50,110 bases of DNA from Hymenobacter profundi (GTDB lineage Bacteria > Bacteroidota > Bacteroidia > Cytophagales > Hymenobacteraceae), in contig NZ_JAHWGL010000025.1 in NCBI RefSeq assembly GCF_019334315.1, positions 1-50,110 on the forward strand, in the 5' to 3' direction. The notes below the pieces were generated by a model, which saw nothing but the letters and a program-made list of their open reading frames with translations, ran no database searches and was not told the origin of the DNA. Of the stretch, positions 33,006 to 40,662 are shown in pieces (position 1 is the stretch's first letter; the number at the start of each line of letters is the position of its first letter). The position numbers and the translations under genes were made by a program.

Positions 33006-35297
33006 TCAGTGCTTCAGCCAATTGGCTGGCACTTGCTGCGGCTCGCTGCCGTCTTTGCTGTATTTGAGGAGCAGCGTGTAGCCGCCTCCACCTTCTACAA
33101 AATCGAGGGCGATAGGGTGCAACCCTTTCGTGAGGGCTACCTGTCCGGTTTTCTCAATGGCCGAGTGCAGGCCGTCGTTGTCGACTACCATGCGGTCGGC
33201 GAGGCGTAGGGTGCCGCCGTCGTCGCAGGTGAGGTAGAACGTGTAGATGCCGGTTTCCGGTACGTCGAGGTAGCCCCGAAACTGCACCCCGAACTGGTCG
33301 GCCTCTGCCTGCTTGGGTACCTGCACGCTGGTTACGGTGGTGCTACCATTGGCCTTAGCCTGCTGCATCAGCGCCGATTTTTTGAAGTAACCAGTGAAGT
33401 ACGTAGCCGTAAGGCCCGGCGCCGGCGCCTTTGCCGATACGGGTGCGGCGTAGGCTTGCTGCTTGTACCGGATGGCGTATGTATCGCCCCGCAGCCCCTC
33501 CGGCGTGAAAGCCACCAACTTCACCGTAGTGGGCTGGGTGATGGGTAGGGCAGCCGGCAGCACAGGCGAAGCGTCCGTGGGGATGCTACCATCGGTGGTG
33601 TAACGGATGATCAGATTATCGAGCGGCTTCTCGACCTGCAAAGACGTTTTGTCCGTGAAAACGCTTTCCTCGGAGAAGCCTGCCAGGTCGGGCACGCGGT
33701 AGTGCACGTTCAGCAGGGCCAGGCGGGGGTAGTGCTGGCGCAGGCGGGTGAGGTAGGAAGCGTACTGTTTTTTGTTGGTCCACACCACCTCGGCTAGGGC
33801 CGTCATCCGGGGCATCACCATGTAGTCGGCGCGGTTTTCGGAGGGCACTTGTTCGGTCCAGAGGTTGGCCTGGGCACCCAGAAGGGCCTTTTGGGCCTGG
33901 GCAGCATCTACGCCGGCGGGAACCACGTCGAAGTCGTACACCTTGCCCAGGGAGTTCTTATCCGGGAGGTTGTCGAAGTAGAGCGTGCTCACGGGCGTCA
34001 TAATCAGCGTATTGCCGTTGCGGATGGCTTTGGCGGGGGCATCCTTCACCCAGCTGCGCCAGTACATCACAGTGGCCGATGGGTCGATGCCGCCTTCCAG
34101 CATGTCGTCCCAGCCAATCATTTTCTTGCCTTTGCTCTGCAAAAACCGCTCGACGCGCCGCACAAAGTAGCTCTGCAAGCCGTTCACGTCCTTGATGCCT
34201 TCCTTCTGCATCAGCTCGGTGCAGGCTGTCGTGTTCCAACTGGCTTTGTCTACCTCGTCGGCGCCAATGTGCACGTAGGGGCTCGGGAACAAGGCCGCCA
34301 CCTCCTTCAGCACGTTTTCCACGAACTCGTAGGTGCTTTCGTTGCAGGGGCAGATGGGGGTCGAAAACAGCTTACCCCAGTCGTTTTTGCCGTTGCAGGT
34401 AAGAAAGGGGTAGGCCCGGATGGCGGCCATCATGTGGCCGGGCATGTCGATTTCGGGAATGACCTCAATATGACGCGCCGCGGCGTAGGCAATGATGCCG
34501 CGCATATCGGCCTGGGTGTAGAAGCCGCCGTACTCCGTTTGGCCATTGCGCTGGCGCAGGAACTTGGGTTCCAGGGCAAAATCCGGGTTGTCCTTCGACT
34601 TACGGATGCAGCTGGAATCCTGGTTGTTGAAGGTACGCCACGCGCCTACCTCCGTCAGCTTGGGGTATTTCTTGATTTCCAGGCGCCAGCCCTGGTCGTC
34701 GGTGAGGTGCAGGTGCAGCTTGTTGAACTTGTAGAGCGCCAGCAAGTCCATGTATTTCTTTAGGTAGGCGACATCGAAGAAATGGCGGGACACATCCAGG
34801 TGCATCCCCCGCCACGCATAGGCCGGCTGGTCTTCAATCTGCACGGCGGGCAGCGTAAGGGGGCTAGCGCCTTCTCCGGTCTTTTCGATGGTAGGCGGCA
34901 GCAGTTGCCGCACCGTCTGCACCGCCCGGAACATACCCGCTGGCTCCTTGGCCGCCAGCGTCATCTGCTGCGGTGTGATGGTCAGGCGGTAGCCCTCTGG
35001 GGCCATTATCGAGGCATCGTAGCGTAGCTCAATGCCGTTAGCGACTAGTTTCTTTGTGGTTTTCAGCGGCGCTCCTACCCCATTGCGCAATAACGCTTGT
35101 AGTTGCTCGGCTTCCTTTTCGAAACGTTTGCTCTCTTTGGGTAGGGCCAGTTGGGTGGCTTTGGTAATGGTGAAGGTGCCCGTTGCCGGTGTCAAAGAGG
35201 CAGGGTAGGGAATCAGCGGGTAGCGCTCGGGGGCGGTTTGGGCAGTGGCTGTACCGGTGATGAGGAGTAGGAAGAGCAACCACAGAAATCTAGTCAT
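33006..35297 (-). CDS. GH20 beta-N-acetylhexosaminidase with C-terminal PA14 domain
   Basis: 763 residues with a signal peptide (about 1-19). GH20b domain (about 25-155), catalytic barrel (about 160-500) with YAWRGMHLDVSRHFF, HLHLTDDQGWR, EVIPEIDMPGH and the Asp347-Glu348 pair in HIGADEVDK that performs substrate-assisted catalysis. A chitobiase-like sandwich follows and then a PA14 domain (about 625-763, YLDVPETGIYTFYLTCDDGG), which probably binds glycans. It frees terminal GlcNAc or GalNAc. It lies between GH2 and GH92 in the same direction. Confidence 0.95.
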   Translation of the reverse strand: MTRFLWLLFLLLITGTATAQTAPERYPLIPYPASLTPATGTFTITKATQLALPKESKRFEKEAEQLQALLRNGVGAPLKTTKKLVANGIELRYDASIMAPEGYRLTITPQQMTLAAKEPAGMFRAVQTVRQLLPPTIEKTGEGASPLTLPAVQIEDQPAYAWRGMHLDVSRHFFDVAYLKKYMDLLALYKFNKLHLHLTDDQGWRLEIKKYPKLTEVGAWRTFNNQDSSCIRKSKDNPDFALEPKFLRQRNGQTEYGGFYTQADMRGIIAYAAARHIEVIPEIDMPGHMMAAIRAYPFLTCNGKNDWGKLFSTPICPCNESTYEFVENVLKEVAALFPSPYVHIGADEVDKASWNTTACTELMQKEGIKDVNGLQSYFVRRVERFLQSKGKKMIGWDDMLEGGIDPSATVMYWRSWVKDAPAKAIRNGNTLIMTPVSTLYFDNLPDKNSLGKVYDFDVVPAGVDAAQAQKALLGAQANLWTEQVPSENRADYMVMPRMTALAEVVWTNKKQYASYLTRLRQHYPRLALLNVHYRVPDLAGFSEESVFTDKTSLQVEKPLDNLIIRYTTDGSIPTDASPVLPAALPITQPTTVKLVAFTPEGLRGDTYAIRYKQQAYAAPVSAKAPAPGLTATYFTGYFKKSALMQQAKANGSTTVTSVQVPKQAEADQFGVQFRGYLDVPETGIYTFYLTCDDGGTLRLADRMVVDNDGLHSAIEKTGQVALTKGLHPIALDFVEGGGGYTLLLKYSKDGSEPQQVPANWLKH

Positions 35298-35320
35298 AGG
35301 TGTTGTTCAACGATTCACCC

Positions 35321-35480
35321 ACCCCCCCGGCCCCCTCCCCTCCGGGAGAGGGGGAGCCGGACGATTTGGCTAACAGCTTTCTAGTTTGAATAATGCTAAT
35401 GGCTAATGGCTAATAGCCATCAGCTAACAGTTCCTGTCACGGCTCCCCCTCTCCCGGAGGGGAGGGGGTTGGGGGGTAGG
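35321..35480. repeat. Nested palindromic element, family B around family A (copy 1)
   Basis: Outer GC-rich arms (35321-35358 and 35441-35480; CCCCCTCCCCTCCGGGAGAG and its complement) flank a degenerate family A core of GGCTAACAGCT/AGCTAACAG phrases. It fills the GH2-GH20 gap. The second copy is at 49885-50059. Each arm is itself a small palindrome (CTCCCGGAG). Confidence 0.85.
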
Positions 35481-35487
35481 GTCTCCC

Positions 35488-38130
35488 CTACTGTGCCACC
35501 GGCACCACCTGCTTCGCCACGTTCCAGCCCTCCACCGACACAGCCGGCGTGCCGACTTCCGCGCCGGGCGTATAGTCCAGCGTTACGGTTTTGCGTTCCC
35601 CCGGCAGCACCGACACGTAGTTGTCGCTGTAGAAGGTAGGGAGCACGCGCTTCTGGGTCTGTTGGTTTACCAGCGACACGCGGTTGAAGAAGGCCACGGG
35701 TTGGTTGGCGGGGTTCGTGAGGGTTACTTCTACCTTACCGGGCGCGGTCTGGCGGGCCGAGAGGCCTAGAGGCGCCTTATTCATGGTTTGTAGGCCCGAG
35801 TACTGTCCTTTGGCATCGGGTATCCAGTAGAAGTTCTGGCTCACCGGCTGCTTGTTCAAATCCTGCAATTGCAGCATCAAGAATGTACCTTTCTCCTTCG
35901 CCAGCTTGCGCATCGTGCCGGCAATGGGTAGGTACTTTTTGGCTTGCGAGGGGTTGATTTCCACGATTACCTGCGTCAGGCTGGTTTTCTTACCGGCCAT
36001 GTCGTAGGCGTCTACCACCAGCATCAGGTCGCGCTTGGTTTCGAAGGTGTTGTTCACCAATACCACGGCGCTATCCACGGGGTTGTACATCACGTGTAGC
36101 GGCTCGCTGCCAGAGCGCAGGCCGTAGAGGCAGGCGTTGGGGTCGAGGTAGTAGTCGTACATCTGGCCGCGCAGGGCGGTCCAGGGGTTTTGGGTTTTCC
36201 AGATGATGCTGCCCGTGTACCACTCCCACATGTGCGAGCTAAAGCCCTCCATCAGAGCGCGGTACTGGTCGTAGTTTACCAATTGGGCTTTCAGGCCGAA
36301 GTCGCGCACGTTTTTGGGCGCGCCGTAGGGTAGCAGATGGTCTTCGTAGCCAATGTAGAGGTGGTATTGCCACACCGAATCCACGGCCTCCGTGGGCTTT
36401 TTATCGGCGCCGAGGTAGCGCGGGGGCACCATGTTGGCCGGCGGAACAAACCGCGCCAGCGACTCCTCATCGCCTACCCCCACCGAGCCCACTTCCGAGT
36501 TGAAGGGGTAGGTGCGGTGCTCCCAGAAGCTGCGCAGGTTCTGAATACCATAAGGCCCGTCGCCGTTGCCGCCCTGGTTGTTGTACGACATGCTATCCGA
36601 GTTGGAGTAGGGCACAAACCAGCGCGTGCCGTCCAACTTGGGCAAAACCGAATCCTCCAAGGCAGTAAGAATGTCCTTGGGCGGAGTGATTTCGTTGCCG
36701 CCGCACCAGATAGCCAGCGAAGCGTGGTTGCGCACCATCTTCACCTGGTCGGCCGCCGACTTGATGAACAATTGGTGGTCGTTGGGGTACTTGCGGCGGG
36801 TCCACTGGTCTTCCAGCTTCATGGGGTCCACCCAGCGGCCGTTGGCGTCGCCCGACATCCAGAAGTCCTGCATCACCAGCATGCCGTATTTGTCGCAGGC
36901 CTGGTAGAACTCGGGGCGCTCTACCAGCGCACCGCCCCACACCCGAATCAGGTTCAGGTTCATGTCGCGGTGGAAGCGGATTTCCGCGTCGTAGCGCGCA
37001 TCCGTGAAGCGCAGCATGGCATCAGAAATAATCCAGTTGCCGCCCTTGATGAAGATTTTCTGCCCGTTCAGGTGCACCTCCATGCTCTGGGTTGTGGTGT
37101 TCCACTCCCGCTGAATCTCGCGCACACCCACCTGCACCGTTTCCTCATCCGACACGGTTTTGCCCTTCACCAGGAATTGTAGCTTCGATTCGTACAGTGG
37201 CTGTTCACCGTAGCCATTGGGCCACCATAGCTTGGGGTTGGGTAGGCTGAGGTCCTTCAGGCTCACCTGCTGGGTAGTGCGGGCCGGAATGGTCACTTTC
37301 TGCTCCGCCGTGCGGCCATCAATGGTGTAGCGCAGCACGCCTGCCACGGCTTTGGCCGTGGGGTTGTCCAGTTCCGCCGATACCTGCACAGTGGCTGGTG
37401 ACTGCAGACCGGTAGGCTTGCGCTTACCCGGCACGCGGGTGATGATGTGCGGATTTTTAACGTTGATCTGCTGGGTCTTCTCAATCGTTACCTTGTCCCA
37501 GATGCCGGTATTCCGGTCGCGAATGGGCTGAATCCAGTCCCACCCGGCGGTGTACTGCGTGGTGTTGTTGCGGGCAATGGTGCCGTCGCCGCCCTGGCCG
37601 CCGTTGGGGTTGCCCACGGGGTCGGGCGGGTACACGATGACGGCTAGGCGGTTCTTGCCGTCCTTGGCCAGGTAGGGTGTTACGTTGTAGGTCTGGCGCA
37701 GAAACATGCCGTGGTGGGTCTGCGCGTTCAGCTTCTGCCCGTTCAAAAACACGTCGCAGCTGTAGTTCACGCCGCGCAGGTGCAGCCACACTTGCTCGTC
37801 GCCGCTAGCCTTTTCCGTGAAATCCTTGGCAAACCAATAGGTGTAGTAGTCCCTACCTGTCTTGTAAATATCAGGTATCTGCTTGTTGTTCATCCCGTAA
37901 AACGGGTCGGGCACTTGCTCGTTAACCAACTGGGTAGTAAGCACCGTGCCGGGCACCACGGCGGGCTGCCACCCGCTCAGGGCGTAGGTAGGCTGCGAAA
38001 GCGCGGTTCCTTCTACGCTCACTTTACCTTTGGGCGTGGCCTGCCAGCCGGTGTTCAGCTCGTAGCGCTGCTGCGCAAGTAGCGGGGTAGCAAGCAGGAG
38101 AAGCGGGAGTAGGAGTTTGTGTGGTGACAT
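35488..38130 (-). CDS. GH2 beta-mannosidase/exo-glucosaminidase-like enzyme, secreted
   Basis: 880 residues with a signal peptide (cleavage near LLA-QQ, residue 20). Jelly roll (about 30-220), Ig-like (about 225-335), barrel (about 340-640) and C-terminal Ig domains. The acid/base is Glu480 in WCGGNEITPP and the nucleophile Glu546 in FNSEVGS. The FWMSGDANGRW loop and WWPNGYGEQPLY are typical of the mannosidase and exo-beta-glucosaminidase branch, not of beta-galactosidases. In this cluster, removal of the core beta-mannose of N-glycans is the most sensible role; exo-beta-glucosaminidase on chitosan oligomers is the alternative. The gene is 58 nt downstream of the MFS permease gene. Confidence 0.87.
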   Translation of the reverse strand: MSPHKLLLPLLLLATPLLAQQRYELNTGWQATPKGKVSVEGTALSQPTYALSGWQPAVVPGTVLTTQLVNEQVPDPFYGMNNKQIPDIYKTGRDYYTYWFAKDFTEKASGDEQVWLHLRGVNYSCDVFLNGQKLNAQTHHGMFLRQTYNVTPYLAKDGKNRLAVIVYPPDPVGNPNGGQGGDGTIARNNTTQYTAGWDWIQPIRDRNTGIWDKVTIEKTQQINVKNPHIITRVPGKRKPTGLQSPATVQVSAELDNPTAKAVAGVLRYTIDGRTAEQKVTIPARTTQQVSLKDLSLPNPKLWWPNGYGEQPLYESKLQFLVKGKTVSDEETVQVGVREIQREWNTTTQSMEVHLNGQKIFIKGGNWIISDAMLRFTDARYDAEIRFHRDMNLNLIRVWGGALVERPEFYQACDKYGMLVMQDFWMSGDANGRWVDPMKLEDQWTRRKYPNDHQLFIKSAADQVKMVRNHASLAIWCGGNEITPPKDILTALEDSVLPKLDGTRWFVPYSNSDSMSYNNQGGNGDGPYGIQNLRSFWEHRTYPFNSEVGSVGVGDEESLARFVPPANMVPPRYLGADKKPTEAVDSVWQYHLYIGYEDHLLPYGAPKNVRDFGLKAQLVNYDQYRALMEGFSSHMWEWYTGSIIWKTQNPWTALRGQMYDYYLDPNACLYGLRSGSEPLHVMYNPVDSAVVLVNNTFETKRDLMLVVDAYDMAGKKTSLTQVIVEINPSQAKKYLPIAGTMRKLAKEKGTFLMLQLQDLNKQPVSQNFYWIPDAKGQYSGLQTMNKAPLGLSARQTAPGKVEVTLTNPANQPVAFFNRVSLVNQQTQKRVLPTFYSDNYVSVLPGERKTVTLDYTPGAEVGTPAVSVEGWNVAKQVVPVAQ

Positions 38131-38188
38131 GCGAGAACGATGCAGACGTAGGTGTTGGTAAGCGGAAGCGGGGGCCGGGGGTGAGGTT

Positions 38189-39475
38189 TTACCGGCGGAC
38201 TTTGTGCCCAGCCAGGCCGTAATAGAGAATGAACAAATAGCAGGGAATCACCAGCCAGTACGCTTGTTGGGGGCTGAACGCATCGGCCAGACCACCGTAG
38301 AGGGGCGGCAACACGGCCCCGCCGGCAATGGCCATAATCAGGAAAGACGAGCCAATCTTGGTGAAGCGGCCCAGGCCCGCAATCGCCAGCGGCCAGATGG
38401 CTGGGAAGATGAGCGAGTTAGCCAGCCCGAGCAACGCAATGAACAGTACCGACGTGATGCCGCTGGTAGACAGCGCCCCCAAAGCAAACGCCACTCCTAT
38501 CACAGCAAACAGTTGCAGCGCCTTTTCCTGAGAGATGAACTTCGGAATGGCCACAATACCGATGAGGTAACCCACAATCATGGCACCCATCGTAAACGTG
38601 GTGAAAAATTTGGCCGTTTCCAGCGCAATACCCTGTGCGTTACCATAGCTGATGATGGTATCGCCAGCAATAACCTCCACGCCCACGTAGAAAAACATAG
38701 CTAGCGCCCCCAGTAGCAGGTGCGGAAATTGCAACACGCTGGTTTTGTTGGTATTGGCAGCCGCTACGGTTTCGTCCTCGTGGTCGGTGTCGATTTCGGG
38801 TAGGGAAGAGAAGTAGATGAGCACAGCCAGGAGCACCAGTACGGCCGTTATCAATAGGTAGGGGGTCACCACGCGGGCGGCTAGTGCGTCAAGCTCGGCG
38901 GCTTTGGTGGCCAGATTCATCGTTTTGAGGCGCGCTACCAAGGAATCGGCATCTTTTAGTACCACCGCACCAAGGGCAACGGGAGCTAGCGCACCGGCCA
39001 CCTTGTTGCAAATGCCCATCACGCTAATGCGCTTGGCAGCGCTTTCGCGCGGCCCCAGAATAGTGATGTAAGGGTTGGAGGCTGTTTGCAGCAATGCTAG
39101 TCCCGAGCCCAGAATAAACAGGCCTAGCAAAAACAGCCCATAGGTACGTGTGTAGGCCGCCGGAATAAAAACCAGTGCCCCCACGGCCATCACTAGCAAC
39201 CCCACCGACATGCCTTTCTTGAAACCCGTGGCTTCCAATACCCACGCTGATGGTATGGCCATCACGAGGTAGGAAATATAGAAAGCGGAGGTGACTAAGT
39301 ACGCCTGAAAGTTGCTCAGCTCGCAGGCAATCCGCAGGTAGGGCACCAGCACCGAGTTCAGCCACGTCACGAAGCCGAAAATGAAGAACAGCGCTCCAAT
39401 GATGACAATGGACCTGGTTTGCTGCGTGTTGGCCGTGGGCACGGTCGCCGGAGACGTGGTAGCTGCTTTCGTCAT
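38189..39475 (-). CDS. MFS sugar permease, FHS (fucose/glucose/GlcNAc) family
   Basis: 428 residues from MTKAATTS. The open frame runs far upstream, but the extra part lies within the ROK kinase gene in another frame and is not membrane-like. Twelve hydrophobic segments and the FIFGFVTWLNSVLVPYL and YLVMAIPSAWVLE stretches are characteristic of the FucP/GluP/NagP group of proton-coupled sugar symporters. Located between a ROK kinase and glycosidases, it likely moves GlcNAc or mannose across the inner membrane; glucose or galactose are alternatives. A long cytoplasmic loop with charged residues lies in the middle. Confidence 0.9.
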   Translation of the reverse strand: MTKAATTSPATVPTANTQQTRSIVIIGALFFIFGFVTWLNSVLVPYLRIACELSNFQAYLVTSAFYISYLVMAIPSAWVLEATGFKKGMSVGLLVMAVGALVFIPAAYTRTYGLFLLGLFILGSGLALLQTASNPYITILGPRESAAKRISVMGICNKVAGALAPVALGAVVLKDADSLVARLKTMNLATKAAELDALAARVVTPYLLITAVLVLLAVLIYFSSLPEIDTDHEDETVAAANTNKTSVLQFPHLLLGALAMFFYVGVEVIAGDTIISYGNAQGIALETAKFFTTFTMGAMIVGYLIGIVAIPKFISQEKALQLFAVIGVAFALGALSTSGITSVLFIALLGLANSLIFPAIWPLAIAGLGRFTKIGSSFLIMAIAGGAVLPPLYGGLADAFSPQQAYWLVIPCYLFILYYGLAGHKVRR

Positions 39476-39510
39476 GGTGTAGGGTTTGAGAAGGAGGCTG
39501 AAATAGGCAG

Positions 39511-40398
39511 TTAGAGGGGCAATGTTTGGGGAGTAGCGGGGCTGAGTTCCTGCTTCATTTTGCACAGCGCGGCCGCGCCCAGCACGGCCGCATTGCGCAG
39601 TTCGGAGGGCGCTACCACCAAGCGGTCGGTTACCAGACGGAAGGGAAACTCGCGGATGCTGGCTTCCATAGCCTCCCGGAAAAACTCGTAGCAGTGGCTC
39701 ACCGACCCGCCCAGGAAAATGGCTTCCGGCGCCAGCGTGTGCAGGATCATCTTGATGACATTGCCCAGGTGGCGGCCGTAGCTGGCCAGCGCTTCTAGGG
39801 CGCGGGCGTCGCCGGTACGGGCCAGGGCGTGCAGGGCGCCCCCCTCCTGCTGATACTGCTGCGCGAAGAATTTGCCGCTGCAATAGTCCTCCACGGTCTT
39901 GTCGAGGTAGGGAATGCAGCCGAACTCACCGGCGCTGGAAAGCACGCCCGCGTGGAGGTCGTGGTTGATGATGATGCCCGCACCGAGCCCCGTACCCAGC
40001 GTAATGCCCACCAGATTGGCGTAGGGCTGGCCCTGGCCGAAGATTTTCTCGCCCACGGCAAAGGCGTTGGCGTCGTTGGTCATGTACACGGGCTGCGCGA
40101 AGTGCCCGGACAGGTGTTCCTTCAGCCGTACTTCCCGCCACGAGGGTATGTTCTGCACGTTGTGCACCACGCCCTGCTGCTCATCCACCAGCCCTGGCAC
40201 ACCAATTCCAATACCGGCCATGTCGGCGGTATCCAGCATCAGCTGAATATGCCGCACCAGTTCACCCAGAATCTGTTCCTGCGGCGCCTGTGCCGAAGTT
40301 TCGAAGCGAACTTCGTTTATAATTTGCCCATCCTGCACCACGCCGATGTGCACCTTGGTGCCCCCGATGTCAATGCCGATGTAGTTGGTTTGGGTCAT
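39511..40398 (-). CDS. ROK-family sugar kinase
   Basis: 295 residues. ATP phosphate-1 motif DIGGTK (10-15), catalytic Asp109 in NDANAFAVGE and GTGLGAG (about 135-141) are intact. The usual zinc site of ROK proteins is missing: GEFGC (157-161) replaces GE-x-GH, and the later cysteine cluster is reduced to YCSGKFF. This variant is common in Bacteroidota ROK kinases such as RokA, which phosphorylates N-acetylglucosamine and glucose-type hexoses. Here it probably feeds the NagB enzyme with GlcNAc-6-P or makes mannose-6-P. It lies 35 nt upstream of the permease gene in one transcription unit. Confidence 0.88.
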   Translation of the reverse strand: MTQTNYIGIDIGGTKVHIGVVQDGQIINEVRFETSAQAPQEQILGELVRHIQLMLDTADMAGIGIGVPGLVDEQQGVVHNVQNIPSWREVRLKEHLSGHFAQPVYMTNDANAFAVGEKIFGQGQPYANLVGITLGTGLGAGIIINHDLHAGVLSSAGEFGCIPYLDKTVEDYCSGKFFAQQYQQEGGALHALARTGDARALEALASYGRHLGNVIKMILHTLAPEAIFLGGSVSHCYEFFREAMEASIREFPFRLVTDRLVVAPSELRNAAVLGAAALCKMKQELSPATPQTLPL

Positions 40399-40490
40399 TC
40401 TATTTGCTTCTGCGTGCCTACCCGAAAGCAGCCTGCTGTATGCGTGTGGCGAAAAGTGAATGGCGAACGGTTTCGCTATTTATCGTATCT

Positions 40491-40626
40491 GTCATCCCTA
40501 GCTTCTCTGTCATCCTGAGCGGAGCGAAGGATCTTCTCACGTCAGAACGACCATCGTACCAACGACTCGTTCAACTGGCATGAGGTCCTCCGCTCCGCTC
40601 AGGATGGCAGAGAAGGTAGGAATGAC
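40491..40626. repeat. Intergenic inverted repeat, family C (copy 1)
   Basis: Arms of about 45 nt (40491-40535 and 40582-40626) contain CATCCTGAGCGGAGCGAAGG and its imperfect complement. Related pieces lie at 44160-44245 and 45319-45404. The element fills the gap between the NagB fusion and the ROK kinase gene. Confidence 0.85.
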
Positions 40627-40662
40627 GGATAAGCAGGATGACTGTAGGAAAACTATCCTATC

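Noticed and set aside
38189..39883. Longer start for the MFS permease (564 codons)
   Set aside because: The extra 136 codons are Arg/Pro/Gly-rich, not membrane-like, and overlap the ROK kinase coding sequence in another frame.
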